Shown here: piece after piece, positions 33,606-42,594 of the stretch
Position numbering within the stretch: the stretch's first letter is position 1
How the letters are laid out: each line of letters starts with the position of its first letter
DNA from: Leifsonia sp. 71-9
Lineage (GTDB): Bacteria > Actinomycetota > Actinomycetes > Actinomycetales > Microbacteriaceae
Assembly: GCF_001898805.1 (NCBI RefSeq)
Contig: NZ_MKVJ01000021.1
Location: 42,548-106,547, forward strand
Direction: 5' to 3'
Length of the DNA: 64,000 nucleotides
Made by a program: the position numbers and the translations under genes
Notes under the pieces: model-generated
Databases searched by the model: none
What the model saw: the letters and a program-made list of their open reading frames with translations, nothing else
What the model was told of the DNA's origin: nothing

Positions 33606-34418
33606 TCACAACCCGCCGCCCGCGAAGAAGGCTGCGAGGGCGGGGGCGGTGTCCGCGGTGGTGGAGAGGTTCGCCAGCAGGAGCAGGCCGAGCGGCGGAA
33701 GCAGCGCGGGCACGATGAGCGCGCCGGCGAGGAGCACTCCCCGGATGCGCCTGTCCTCGCGCGGTCGTCGCGCGCGTCGAACGAGCAGAGCGATCGACGT
33801 GGCGATCACGCCGAGGATCGTGACTGCCAGGCATGTCACGAGCACCGCGTGGTATGTGCGGAAGTCGTGGAGGAGGGCCGCGGTGACCGCGTCCGGGGTG
33901 CCGGCCGCCAGCTGGGCCTGCACCTGCGCGACCGCCGGTGTGGCATCGCCCGGAAGGAACGTGAGCACGGACGACAGAGGTGACACGGCGCCCTGGATGT
34001 TGGCCAGCACGACCAGCAGCGCCAGCACCGGGAGCCCCGCCCCCAGAACGCCCAGCGCGCCCCAGCCGACCCGCGCCCCGCCGGACGGTGATCGCGCAGC
34101 GTGCGACCAGACGCGGCATCCGAACACGACGAGAGCGGACAGGAGGGCGATCGCGAGCACGGCCTTCACGACGTGGAACACGGCCCAGAACGCGACCGCG
34201 TCCGACAGCTCGGTGCCGGAGGTGCCGGTGAGCACCCACTGCTCGAATCCCGCTTGGACGTGGGCGCCCAGGTTCGACATGACCACGTGACCGGCCGACG
34301 ACCAGGCCGCCACCGCACCAGGGGCCGCGATGACGGCGGCGATCAGAGCGGCCGTCGCCAGCCCCCAGAACGCCGTCCGTCGCCTCGACACCACCGGACC
34401 CGAATACGTTACGGACAC
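33606..34418 (-). CDS. Multi-pass membrane protein, hypothetical
   Basis: A 270-residue protein with about five hydrophobic helices, at about residues 15-35, 70-90, 115-135, 190-215 and 235-255. The GTG start at 34418 has AAAGGA 7 bases upstream; the frame to 34484 lacks a ribosome site. No family recognised. Alone on the minus strand, divergent from a histidine kinase. Confidence 0.7.
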   Translation of the reverse strand: MSVTYSGPVVSRRRTAFWGLATAALIAAVIAAPGAVAAWSSAGHVVMSNLGAHVQAGFEQWVLTGTSGTELSDAVAFWAVFHVVKAVLAIALLSALVVFGCRVWSHAARSPSGGARVGWGALGVLGAGLPVLALLVVLANIQGAVSPLSSVLTFLPGDATPAVAQVQAQLAAGTPDAVTAALLHDFRTYHAVLVTCLAVTILGVIATSIALLVRRARRPREDRRIRGVLLAGALIVPALLPPLGLLLLANLSTTADTAPALAAFFAGGGL

Positions 34419-34569
34419 GAACGATTCCTTTCGCTTCGAGGAGCCGTATGTGCGCTCCGCGACGATGCTATGAACCGCCGCCACCTCGGCGCGTCATCCG
34501 AAGTGCGCATCCTGGGCGCCGCGCGTCATCCCTCAGGACGAGCTGGAGCCGAACGCTCGGCGGGAGGGT

Positions 34570-35772
34570 GTGCACAGGCCTCACAATGGGGTGGTGGCAC
34601 GACGGACGAGCGATCGCGGGCGAAGGGCGGGATGGCGGGCCGATGTCCGGTTCGCCGTCGGTCTCCTGCTGGGCAGCGGCCTGCTGGTGCTCGCGGGCGG
34701 CGATCTCACGGCGTCGATCCGGTCGCCGTGGTGGGTGGCGATCGCCGTGCTGCAGTGCGGCTCGGTGGCGCTGCGACGGGTGTCGCCGGCGACCGCGCTG
34801 GCGGTCTGCTGGATCGGCGCGGTCGTTCAGGTCGTGGCCGTGCAGGAGGTGGGGCCGCAGAACCTCGCCGTGCTGGTGATCGTGTACTCGGCGGCCTGTT
34901 ACGGATCGCTCCCGATCCGGGTGCTCGGTGCCGTCTCCGCTCTCGGCGGCGGTGTGCTCGCGGGGTGGTTCATGGCGGTGACGGTCCCGCAGGCGGAGGG
35001 CCGGGTCACGGCGTCTGCGCCGTTCCTGGTCAGCCTGTGCGCGGCGATCCTGGTGTTGGCCTGGTCGGCGGGAGTGCTGCGGGCGATCACCCGGCAGCGA
35101 GTGCAGGAGCGACTCGAAGCGGATGTGGCGGCGGAGCGGGCCCGGTATGCGATCGCGGTCGAGGAGGAGCGCGCGCGGATCGCGCGTGATGTGCACGACG
35201 TCGTCGCGCACTCGCTCACCGTCATGATCGCGCACGCCGAAGGGGCTCGCCTGTCGGCGGAGGCGCAGCTGGCCGTGACGCCGGCGACGCTGTCGACCAT
35301 CGCGGACACGGGCCGCGCCGCACTGTCGGAGGTGCGCGGCGTTCTCGCGGGCGTGCGCACCGGGACTCGGGACAGTCCGCAGCCCTCGCTGAGGCGGCTC
35401 GACGACCTGATCGGGGAGCTGCGGCGTTCCTGCGCCTCCGTCGAGGTCGAGGAGACGGGGACGGCAGCGCCCCTCCCTCCGCGTGTGGATGTCGCGGCGT
35501 TCCGCATCGCGCAGGAGGCCTTGACGAACGCGGTCAGGCACGGGGACGGCGACGAGCCGATCGTCGTGCGTCTCGACTGGAGGTCGGAGATGCTCGTGGT
35601 GCAGGTGAGCAACGCCCTGAGCGCTCGTCGGACGACCGCCCGTGGCGGGCACGGCGTGATCGGCATGATGGAGCGGGCGCGCTCCGTCGGAGGCGACGTG
35701 ACCGCCGCCGTCGACGGCGGCGCGTTCGTCGTGATCGCGCAGCTGCCGTACGACGGCCAGGAGGAACGATGA
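34570..35772 (+). CDS. Sensor histidine kinase, NarL/DesK type
   Basis: A protein of about 400 residues with four to six N-terminal TM helices, then a HisKA_3 dimerisation domain (ERARIARDVHDVVAHSLTVM, phospho-His near residue 208) and a HATPase_c domain ending GGHGVIGMMERARSVGG. It phosphorylates the response regulator that overlaps its end (ATGA). The start is uncertain: the GTG at 34570 lies very close to GGGAGG, and GTGs at 34591 and 34594 are alternatives. The signal is unknown. Confidence 0.9.
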   Translation: MHRPHNGVVARRTSDRGRRAGWRADVRFAVGLLLGSGLLVLAGGDLTASIRSPWWVAIAVLQCGSVALRRVSPATALAVCWIGAVVQVVAVQEVGPQNLAVLVIVYSAACYGSLPIRVLGAVSALGGGVLAGWFMAVTVPQAEGRVTASAPFLVSLCAAILVLAWSAGVLRAITRQRVQERLEADVAAERARYAIAVEEERARIARDVHDVVAHSLTVMIAHAEGARLSAEAQLAVTPATLSTIADTGRAALSEVRGVLAGVRTGTRDSPQPSLRRLDDLIGELRRSCASVEVEETGTAAPLPPRVDVAAFRIAQEALTNAVRHGDGDEPIVVRLDWRSEMLVVQVSNALSARRTTARGGHGVIGMMERARSVGGDVTAAVDGGAFVVIAQLPYDGQEER

Positions 35773-36416
35773 GCATCGGCGTGCTCGTGGTCGACGATCA
35801 GGCGCTCTTCCGCGCGGGAATGGCGCTGATCATCAGCACCCAGCCGGACCTCGTGCTCGTCGGGGAGTGCGCGTCCGGCGAGGACGCGGTCCGCCGGGTG
35901 CGGGAGCGGAACGACGTGGATGTGGTGCTGATGGACATCCGGATGCCCGGGCTCGGCGGCGTCGGCGCGACAGCGGCGATCACTGCGGCGCCGAACGCTC
36001 CCCGGGTGCTGGTGTTGAGCACCTTCGACGACGATCGCACGGTCGCGGACGCCATCGCGGCCGGCGCGAGCGGCTTCGTCCTCAAGGATGCGCGCGCCGA
36101 GCTGCTGCTGTCCTCCGTCCGCTCCGTCGCCGACGGCACCGCCGTGCTCGCCCGCTCGGCCTCCCTGCACCGATTCGCGGCCGGCCCACCCGCTCACCCC
36201 GCGTCGCCGCCGCCCGCGTTGGAGACGCTGACCCGCAGCGAGCACGCGGTGTTCCGCCACGCCGTCGCGGGCCTGTCCAACCCGGAGATCGCGGCCGCCA
36301 CCTCGCTGAGCGAGGCGACCGTCAAGTCGTATCTGTCCCGCATCCTCACGAAGCTGGGTGTGCGCGATCGCGTGCAGCTGGTGCTCTACGCCGTCCGCCA
36401 CGGGCTGCTCGACTGA
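35769..36416 (+). CDS. Response regulator, NarL/FixJ type
   Basis: A 215-residue protein with a receiver domain (phospho-Asp in VVLMDIRMPGLGG, Lys in FVLKDARAE) and a LuxR-type HTH (LTRSEHAVFRHAVAGLSNPEIAAATSLSEATVKSYLSRILTKLG, quoted as landmarks). It overlaps the kinase gene by 4 bases. The CPBP protease gene 134 bases downstream may be a target. Confidence 0.95.
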   Translation: MSIGVLVVDDQALFRAGMALIISTQPDLVLVGECASGEDAVRRVRERNDVDVVLMDIRMPGLGGVGATAAITAAPNAPRVLVLSTFDDDRTVADAIAAGASGFVLKDARAELLLSSVRSVADGTAVLARSASLHRFAAGPPAHPASPPPALETLTRSEHAVFRHAVAGLSNPEIAAATSLSEATVKSYLSRILTKLGVRDRVQLVLYAVRHGLLD

Positions 36417-36549
36417 CTCTCGTCCGACGTCACCGAAGGTTGACGGGCTGATGCAACATCCGCGCATCCCGACCCGTCTCGCGGTGGATGCGGCCCGCGA
36501 CCGGCGCTTTTTAGCGTGGAGGGGATCCCTCCGCGCAGAAAGCGAGTCC

Positions 36550-37407
36550 ATGTTCCGAAACCTCTCCAGCACCGCCAAGGCATGCATCTTCATCGTCGGC
36601 GTGCTGCTGATCTCCCTCACCACCGCCGGCATCGCCGGTGGGTTGATCCTCGCGGTGTCGCCGCTCCTGATGACCCTGTTGATGATGTTCGTCGTCACCC
36701 GAGACGGGTACTCCCGTGCCGGGTGGCGCACCATCGGAATCACGCGGCTCGGTCTGCGCTGGTGGCCGGTCACGCTGCTGGTGACCGCCGGCGTGAGCGC
36801 GCTGACCTTCGCCGGCGCGGTCGGCCTGCAGTTCGCGGTCTTCTCCGTTGCGCCGACCGCCGCCTCAGACCTGATCAGCCTGTGCATCTCCGGTCCCATC
36901 CTCGCGTTCGCGGAAGAGATCGGCTGGCGCGGCTACCTGCAGTCGCACCTCGCCCCACGCCTCGGCCAGGCCTGGTCCTGGATCGTGATCGGCGCCGTGT
37001 GGGTGTGCTGGCACCTGCCGTACATCCTCTTCACGCCCTACTACCACACCGACGGCAACCGCGCCGTGGTGCTGATGCTCTTCACCAGCAGCGTGTTCGC
37101 GTTCTCGGTGCTGTTCGGGCTGCTGCGCGATATCTCGGGCAGCCTCTGGGTGGCCGTCCTCGCGCACTTTGGCCACAACGCCGCGTTCGCCTGGATCGGA
37201 ACCGACCTGATCCGCGCGACCGATCCCGTCGCCGTCGACGAGTATCTCGCCGGCGACACCGGTCTGCTCGTCCTCATCGGCACGGCCCTCAGCGCCGTCG
37301 TCCTGATCGTGTGGCGCCGCCGCGCACGTTCCGTCCGGGCGCTCAACGGCCACGGCCGCACGGGCCGCGGCCGGCCGGATCCCGCAGCTCCCGCGGACGC
37401 CTCGTAG
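36550..37407 (+). CDS. CPBP-family intramembrane metalloprotease
   Basis: A 285-residue membrane protein with about seven hydrophobic helices and the CPBP/Abi motifs EEIGWRGYL (about residue 120) and the later HLPYILF and HFGHNAAF histidines. Members process peptides or act in bacteriocin self-immunity. The start at 36550 (MFRN) is preferred; the frame continues upstream without support. It follows a two-component pair. Confidence 0.88.
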   Translation: MFRNLSSTAKACIFIVGVLLISLTTAGIAGGLILAVSPLLMTLLMMFVVTRDGYSRAGWRTIGITRLGLRWWPVTLLVTAGVSALTFAGAVGLQFAVFSVAPTAASDLISLCISGPILAFAEEIGWRGYLQSHLAPRLGQAWSWIVIGAVWVCWHLPYILFTPYYHTDGNRAVVLMLFTSSVFAFSVLFGLLRDISGSLWVAVLAHFGHNAAFAWIGTDLIRATDPVAVDEYLAGDTGLLVLIGTALSAVVLIVWRRRARSVRALNGHGRTGRGRPDPAAPADAS

Positions 37408-37497
37408 CAATCTCTTCGTGCGCGCCGACCGCGCGCGGATCCACCCGGGAGCCTGGCGATCCGGACGTTCATCGATGGCCGTCCTCACCCACCGGGG

Positions 37498-37596
37498 CTA
37501 GACCGACTCGGCCCGGGCGAGCTGCTCCATCACCTCCGTGATGTCGAGCGGCTGGGTGGCGGGGAGGTCGAGGTCGCTGGGATCGATGGTTCGCAT
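37498..37596 (-). CDS. 32-residue peptide with strong ribosome site
   Basis: The ATG at 37596 has GAAGGAG 5 bases upstream. The peptide begins MRTIDPSDLDLPATQ and ends MEQLARAESV, acidic and helix-prone with no Cys. It lies just past the terminator-like hairpin of the secreted 101-residue protein. No family recognised. Coding is inferred from the ribosome site and codon choice. Confidence 0.45.
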   Translation of the reverse strand: MRTIDPSDLDLPATQPLDITEVMEQLARAESV

Positions 37597-37624
37597 GGTG
37601 CTCCTTCGTGGGTTCGATGGCAGG

Positions 37625-37656
37625 CGACCGGCCGCCGGTGTCGCGGCGGCCGGTCG
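37625..37656 (-). terminator. Hairpin terminator after the secreted protein
   Basis: A perfect 13-bp stem CGACCGGCCGCCG/CGGCGGCCGGTCG with a 6-nt loop lies 7 bases after the stop of the secreted protein gene. No T-tract. Confidence 0.7.
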
Positions 37657-37662
37657 TGGTGC

Positions 37663-37968
37663 TCACTTGGACAGGGTCGTCGCGCCGTCCGAGCCGGAGG
37701 CGTTCTGGACGGGGCCGATCGGGGTCGCAGTGCCCGGGGTCGCCTTCGAGAAGTCGGGCTTCGCGTCCGGGACCGCCTGCAGGGTCACCGGCGAGCCGGC
37801 GTCCGGAGCGGGCGTGCCCTTCACCACCGAGTGGGTGGACGTGGACGTGGACGGGGCGGCGGGGGCAGCGGCGTTCGCTGCTCCGGCGACGCCGATGCCG
37901 GCCGCTGCGATGCCGGCCGTGATGGCCGTGCCGACGAGAACGCGCTTGAGCGTGATGCTGATGGACAT
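37663..37968 (-). CDS. Small secreted Ala/Pro/Thr-rich protein
   Basis: A 101-residue protein with a signal peptide (KRVLVGTAITAGIAAAGIGVAG, cleavage probably after ANAAA) and a low-complexity mature part rich in Pro, Ala, Ser and Thr. The ATG at 37968 is favoured by AAAGGA about 10 bases upstream over a GTG at 37977. It is divergent from the OmpR-type system at 38152. Function unknown. Confidence 0.65.
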   Translation of the reverse strand: MSISITLKRVLVGTAITAGIAAAGIGVAGAANAAAPAAPSTSTSTHSVVKGTPAPDAGSPVTLQAVPDAKPDFSKATPGTATPIGPVQNASGSDGATTLSK

Positions 37969-38151
37969 GGATTCCACTTCCTTTCAGAGACCTCACGGTC
38001 CGTAAGTGGGGCCGGGATCGGCCTCGGCCAGAGTCAAGCCGGTGGCGTGTTGGGATGACGTAAGGCCCGTTGCTCACGTTCTGTTAACACGCGTTCTGGT
38101 GGGATCGAGGCGGTGCCCGACACGAGCGGGCCGGAGCAGAAGGGTGCGGAG

Positions 38152-38820
38152 ATGCGCGTGCTGATCGTCGAGGACGAGGTGGTGCTGGCGGATTCCATCC
38201 GGACCATGCTCACCCGGGCATCGTTCGCGGCGGACGCCGTGCACGACGGCGCGACCGCGCTGGAATGGCTCACGATCAACGACTACGACGTCGTCGTCCT
38301 CGATCGCGACCTCCCCGTCGTGCACGGCGACGAGGTGTGCAGGCAGATCAGCGAGCAGGGACTCGACGTGCGCGTGCTCATGCTGACGGCCGCCCGCGGC
38401 CTCGGCGACACGGTCGCGGGCTTCGAACTGGGAGCGGACGACTACCTATCCAAGCCGTTCGCGATGCAGGAGCTGATCGCCCGGCTCACGGCGCTCGGGC
38501 GTCGGCCGGCGCGGGCCCTCCCTCCCGTGCTCGCCTTCGGGGATCTGACGTTGAACGCGTACCGGCGCGAGGTGTGGCGCGGCGGTGAGCTCCTGTCTCT
38601 CGCTCCGAAAGAGTTCGCGGTGCTCCAGCTGCTGATGCGTGCCGACGGCGGGGTGGTCAGCGCGGAGGAGCTGCTCGAGAAGGCCTGGGACGAGAATGCG
38701 AACCCCTTCACCAGCGGCGTGCGTGTGACCATCTCCACTCTGCGCAAGAAACTCGGGCGGCCCTGGATCGTCGGAACCGTTCCCGGAGTGGGCTACCGGA
38801 TGGAGTCGGCGGATGAGTGA
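38152..38820 (+). CDS. Response regulator, OmpR/PhoB type
   Basis: A 222-residue regulator with a receiver domain (acidic pocket IVEDE, phospho-Asp in VVVLDRDLPVVHG, Lys in YLSKPFA) and a winged helix (SLAPKEFAVLQLLM ... RVTISTLRKKLGRPWIVGTVPGVGYR). The start at 38152 is the usual MRVLIVEDE; a GTG at 38113 is also open. It overlaps the kinase start by 8 bases. Confidence 0.94.
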   Translation: MRVLIVEDEVVLADSIRTMLTRASFAADAVHDGATALEWLTINDYDVVVLDRDLPVVHGDEVCRQISEQGLDVRVLMLTAARGLGDTVAGFELGADDYLSKPFAMQELIARLTALGRRPARALPPVLAFGDLTLNAYRREVWRGGELLSLAPKEFAVLQLLMRADGGVVSAEELLEKAWDENANPFTSGVRVTISTLRKKLGRPWIVGTVPGVGYRMESADE

Positions 38821-40057
38821 CGGGCGGAGCCGCCCGCCGTTCCATCGCTCCACGCGCATGCGTTTCGCGGCGGCCACGGCCGGGCTCGTCGCCGGCGGAG
38901 GCGCACTGATCCTCGTCGTCGTCTATGCGTCGATGCGATTCCTGACCGAGTACCGCATCCCGACGTTGTCCGCGGTCCCGGACGGAGAAGTGCGTGACCC
39001 GGCGGACGCGTCGGGATCGATCACCCTGGCGACCGCGAAGCCGGTCACCGGCCTCCCCACCGGCATCGTCGTCTCCAGCGGGTCGGACGTGCTCAACACG
39101 CTCCTGATCTACAGCGCCTGCGCCCTCGTCATCCTGACCCTGGTCGGGGCGGTCGCCAGCTGGTTCCTCGCCGGGCGGATGCTGCGGCCGCTGCAGTCGC
39201 TCAGCGCCGCGGCCGAGCTCGCCAGCCGCGGGTCGCTCTCCCACCGCGTGGGCACGACCGGCCGGCACGACGAGTTCGATGCCGTGTCGCAGACGTTCGA
39301 CGACATGCTCGCAGAGCTGGAGCGCTCCTTCGATGCCTCGCAACGGTTCGCAGCGAACGCCTCCCACGAGATCCGCACGCCCCTCGCCACGACCAAGGCG
39401 CTACTGGAGGTCGCGGCCACCGAGGACAACTCCCCGCGGGTGACCCTCCTCCTCCGGCGACTGACGGAGTCGAACGATCGCCTGATCGACATCACCGAAG
39501 CGCTCCTCGACCTCGCGACCATCGGGCAGGAGCAGCCGGTGCGCGACACGGTCGACCTCCGGGAGCTCGTGTCGCGGGAGCTCGAAGCGATCGCGGACGA
39601 GGTATCGCAGCGCGGTCTCCGACTGTCCGTCCGCATCGGCGCGGAGACGGCGTGCGGCTCGGACGGTCTCCTCCGCCTCCTGATCGGCAACCTCATCCGG
39701 AACGCCGTGCGACACAACCACGTCGCAGGCGACCTCGCCATTGAGACGACCCGCGCCGACGGCGGCCGCGTCCGGGTCATCGTCGAGAACAGCGGCGATC
39801 GGATACCCGAGCATTCTCTGGCGCGACTGATCGAGCCCTTCTACCGCGAACGCGGTCGCGCCGTTCTGTCCGAAGGTGCCCCCGGTCACGGCCTGGGCTT
39901 GGCGATCGCGGGCGCCGTGGTGAACGCCCATGGCGGAACGCTGGAACTGGAGGCACTGGATGAGGGTGGATTGCGCGTGACAGTGGAGCTTCCTGGCGCG
40001 TGTGTGCCGCTCGGAGGCGCTCACGCCGACGATCGAGGCGCGGCGTTCTCACGGTGA
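38813..40057 (+). CDS. Sensor histidine kinase with HAMP domain
   Basis: A 414-residue EnvZ-type kinase. TM helices lie at about residues 20-40 and 100-120 around a short periplasmic loop. HAMP follows, then HisKA (ANASHEIRTPLATTKALLE, phospho-His) and HATPase_c (NLIRNAVRHN N-box, GHGLGLAIAGAV G-box). It is the partner of the OmpR-type regulator. The small periplasmic loop (about 60 residues) suggests sensing in or near the membrane. Confidence 0.94.
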   Translation: MSDGRSRPPFHRSTRMRFAAATAGLVAGGGALILVVVYASMRFLTEYRIPTLSAVPDGEVRDPADASGSITLATAKPVTGLPTGIVVSSGSDVLNTLLIYSACALVILTLVGAVASWFLAGRMLRPLQSLSAAAELASRGSLSHRVGTTGRHDEFDAVSQTFDDMLAELERSFDASQRFAANASHEIRTPLATTKALLEVAATEDNSPRVTLLLRRLTESNDRLIDITEALLDLATIGQEQPVRDTVDLRELVSRELEAIADEVSQRGLRLSVRIGAETACGSDGLLRLLIGNLIRNAVRHNHVAGDLAIETTRADGGRVRVIVENSGDRIPEHSLARLIEPFYRERGRAVLSEGAPGHGLGLAIAGAVVNAHGGTLELEALDEGGLRVTVELPGACVPLGGAHADDRGAAFSR

Positions 40058-40096
40058 GGTGTCTCGTCCATCGCCCGCGGCGCTAGTTTCGTCTCC

Positions 40097-40504
40097 ATGA
40101 GCACGATCCGGGCGGCCAGCACGATCATCCTCGACGAGCAGCGACGCATTCTGCTCGTCCTGCGTCGCGACGAGCCGGAGAAGGGACGCTGGTCGGTGCC
40201 CGGCGGAAGCTGCGAGCCGGGCGAGTCCTACGCGGCCGCGGCCGCACGGGAGGCGCTCGAAGAGACCGGGCTGCAGGTCTCCATCGGCCGAGAGCTCTGG
40301 GTCGCCATGATCCCCGCGGGTGACGGGCGAGTGTTCGAGGCGCACGACTTCTCCGCCACCGTCCTCGGCGGCCGACTCGCGCCGGGCGACGATGCCGACG
40401 ACGCCCGCTGGTTCTCCGAAGCCGAGCTCGACACCATCCCGCTCACCCAGGACCTCGCCGGATACCTCCGCCGGGCGGGTGTGTTCCACCAGCCTCCCGC
40501 GTGA
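40097..40504 (+). CDS. NUDIX hydrolase
   Basis: A 135-residue NUDIX protein with the complete box from GGSCEPGES to AREALEETGL (GX5EX7REUXEEXGU). It hydrolyses a nucleoside diphosphate linked to another moiety; the substrate is not predictable. Alone between the kinase and the ArsR operon. Confidence 0.92.
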   Translation: MSTIRAASTIILDEQRRILLVLRRDEPEKGRWSVPGGSCEPGESYAAAAAREALEETGLQVSIGRELWVAMIPAGDGRVFEAHDFSATVLGGRLAPGDDADDARWFSEAELDTIPLTQDLAGYLRRAGVFHQPPA

Positions 40505-40618
40505 CGGGGCGGCCGCCGGCCTGCATCCAGGGCAAGGCGAGCCTGGCATCGTCGAGCCGTGGGGATGCTTCCACTCGACGAATCGCGACCTCGGCAGTCC
40601 ATTCGGGCCCTCACCTGC

Positions 40619-40641
40619 TACACTTAGGCAAATGCCAAAGT
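40619..40641 (+). promoter_or_regulatory. Leaderless ArsR promoter with operator
   Basis: An extended -10 (TGC-TACACT, 40619-40624) places the transcription start at or next to the ATG at 40632, so the mRNA is probably leaderless. ACTTAGGCA-AA-TGCCAAAGT (40622-40641), 8 of 9 pairs, overlaps both and fits autorepression. Confidence 0.7.
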
Positions 40642-40970
40642 ATCGTGACGAGGTCGACGCCGTGCTCCGCGCTCTCGCGGATCCCACGCGGCGGGCCGTC
40701 GTGGAACGGCTGGCCCTGTCGCCGGCGGTGGTGTCGGAGCTCGCCGAGCCGTTCCCGATGACCCTGCCGTCGTTCGTGCAGCACCTCGGGATCCTCGAGG
40801 AGGCGGGGGTGATCGCGTCGGAGAAGCAGGGCCGCGTCCGCACGGTGAGCCTGCGTCCCGGCGCTCTCGACGTGCTGCATCTCTGGCTCGGTGAACAGCG
40901 GACCCCCGCGGAGCACCAGGCCGACCGGCTCGGCATCCATCTCGCCCGCACGACCCAGAAGGAGAACTGA
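40632..40970 (+). CDS. ArsR-family regulator
   Basis: A 112-residue winged-helix repressor (VLRALADPTRRAVVERLA, FPMTLPSFVQHLGILEEAGVI). No metal-binding Cys is visible, as in the ArsR proteins paired with SRPBCC genes. It is the first gene of an ArsR / DHFR-like / SRPBCC operon. Confidence 0.92.
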   Translation: MPKYRDEVDAVLRALADPTRRAVVERLALSPAVVSELAEPFPMTLPSFVQHLGILEEAGVIASEKQGRVRTVSLRPGALDVLHLWLGEQRTPAEHQADRLGIHLARTTQKEN

Positions 40971-40971
40971 C

Positions 40972-41616
40972 ATGTCCCGTGTCCGCATGGATCTCTTCAC
41001 GTCCCTCGACGGCTACACCCCGTCCGACCAGGCGCCCGACAATCCGATGGGCGAGGACTGGAACCGGCTCACCGCCGCGTACACCGCGACCCGCACCTTC
41101 CGCGAGAAGATCTTCGGTGACACCAGCGGCCGGGGTACCACCGGAGTCGATGACCGCCACGCCGCCACCTTCTTCGACGGCATCGGCGCCGAGATCATGG
41201 GCGCCGGGATGTTCGGCCTCCACGCCCATCCCACCGATGCGGACTGGACGGGCTGGTGGGGTCCGAATCCGCCGTTCCACACCCCCGTCTACGTGCTGAC
41301 CCACTCCGCGCCGCGTCCCTCGATCGCGATGGAGGGCGGCACGACGTTCCACTTCCGCGACGCCGCCATCGACGACGTCCTCCGCGAGGCCCGCGAGGCG
41401 GCGGGAGGCCAGGATGTGCGGATCGGCGGCGGCTACAGCACCGCGCGCGCTGCACTGGGCGCCGGACTCGTCGACGACCTGCACCTCATGGTCGCCCCGA
41501 TCTTCCTCGGTCGCGGCCACCGGCTGTGGGACGACCTCAGCGGCTTCGACACCGCTTACACGGTGACCTCGGAGGTCGCCGAGAGCGGCGTCATCCACGT
41601 CACCCTGACCCGATAG
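40972..41616 (+). CDS. Dihydrofolate reductase-family (RibD C-terminal) protein
   Basis: A 214-residue protein of the RibD_C/DHFR-like fold (VRMDLFTSLDGYTPSD, then VYVLTHSAPRPS, VRIGGGYSTARAALGAGLVDDLHLMVAPIFLG). Stand-alone members are NADPH-dependent reductases of unknown substrate. It has an AAGGAG site inside the end of the ArsR gene. Confidence 0.88.
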   Translation: MSRVRMDLFTSLDGYTPSDQAPDNPMGEDWNRLTAAYTATRTFREKIFGDTSGRGTTGVDDRHAATFFDGIGAEIMGAGMFGLHAHPTDADWTGWWGPNPPFHTPVYVLTHSAPRPSIAMEGGTTFHFRDAAIDDVLREAREAAGGQDVRIGGGYSTARAALGAGLVDDLHLMVAPIFLGRGHRLWDDLSGFDTAYTVTSEVAESGVIHVTLTR

Positions 41617-41625
41617 GAGACCCCG

Positions 41626-42090
41626 ATGACGCACGAACGCAGGCTCGCACGCTCCGGCTTCACCCTCACCCGCGACTATCCCGCACCGGTCGAGGACGTG
41701 TGGGGCGCGTTCGCCGACGAGCAGCAGAAGCGGAGCTGGTGGGGAGCGGGGGACGAGGCGGAGGCCCGTGCCTGGTCCTTCGACTTCCGCGTCGGCGGGC
41801 GCGACATCGACGAAGGCCAGTTCCACAACGGACCCCTCTCCCGCTACGAGGCGACCTACACCGACATCGTCGAGCACTCGCGCATCGTCACCACATACGA
41901 CATGTGGCTCGACGGGGAGCACATGTCCACCTCCCTCGCCTCGCTGGAGTTCGAGCCCATCGCCGAGGGCACCCGCTTCACGCACACCGAGCACGGCATC
42001 TTCTTCGACCGCTTCTGGGCGGACGGCCAGGGACGGGAGGACGGCACGCGCGGTCTTCTCGACGCGTTGGGGCGGTACCTCGCGCGGTAG
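41626..42090 (+). CDS. SRPBCC (AHSA1-like) domain protein
   Basis: A 154-residue START-like protein (FTLTRDYPAPVEDVWGAFAD, then SWWGAGDE, FDFRVGGRD, and a TEHGIFFDRFWADGQGREDGTRGLLDALGRYL end). AHSA1-like proteins bind hydrophobic ligands and are commonly encoded with ArsR repressors. Third gene of the operon. Confidence 0.9.
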   Translation: MTHERRLARSGFTLTRDYPAPVEDVWGAFADEQQKRSWWGAGDEAEARAWSFDFRVGGRDIDEGQFHNGPLSRYEATYTDIVEHSRIVTTYDMWLDGEHMSTSLASLEFEPIAEGTRFTHTEHGIFFDRFWADGQGREDGTRGLLDALGRYLAR

Positions 42091-42108
42091 GCGTCGCGGG
42101 AGGCGCGC

Positions 42109-42450
42109 TCAGGCGAGGACCCGCTGCGCGGCGACCCAGGTCTGACCCCACTCGTCCATGTCGCGGACGAGCGACCGCAGGGTCTCGCCCATCGGCGTCA
42201 GGGAGTACTCGACGCGCGGCGGCACCTCCGGATACACCTCCCGGTGGACGAGGCCGTCCTCTTCGAGCTCCCGGAGCTGACGGGTGAGCACGCGATCCGT
42301 CACCTCGCCGACCGCGCGGCGGAGCTCGCCGTACCGGAGCGTGCGGTCGAGCAGTTCCTGGATGATGGTGAGCTTCCAGCATCCGCCGATGACGCTCACG
42401 GTCGTCTCGACGGAGCACACGGCGATCGCTGCAGCGGTCTTGTCGCGCAT
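42109..42450 (-). CDS. HxlR-family regulator
   Basis: A 113-residue winged-helix regulator. IGGCWKLTIIQELLDRTLRYGELRR is the family signature, and Cys within VCSVETTVSVIGGCW could sense thiol stress as in other HxlR proteins. It is divergent from the flavodoxin-fold oxidoreductase at 42595, probably its target. Confidence 0.92.
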   Translation of the reverse strand: MRDKTAAAIAVCSVETTVSVIGGCWKLTIIQELLDRTLRYGELRRAVGEVTDRVLTRQLRELEEDGLVHREVYPEVPPRVEYSLTPMGETLRSLVRDMDEWGQTWVAAQRVLA

Positions 42451-42471
42451 GACACTATCCAAACTGTCAGT

Positions 42472-42515
42472 ACAGGACAGAAAAGTGCATACTTCTGCAT
42501 CTGCGGGTGTCCTGT
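42472..42515. promoter_or_regulatory. Operator-like repeats upstream of the oxidoreductase
   Basis: ACAGGAC (42472-42478) and GTCCTGT (42509-42515) are inverted, and AAGT-GCAT-ACTT (42483-42494) is a palindrome between them. The AAGT/ACTT type resembles known HxlR sites. Confidence 0.5.
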
Positions 42516-42594
42516 TTGACTCAATGTACGGGCCGCAACAGAGGCGAGCAACCGCCGCTTCGTGAGGAGAGCCCGACAAGGAGAACACGAAACG

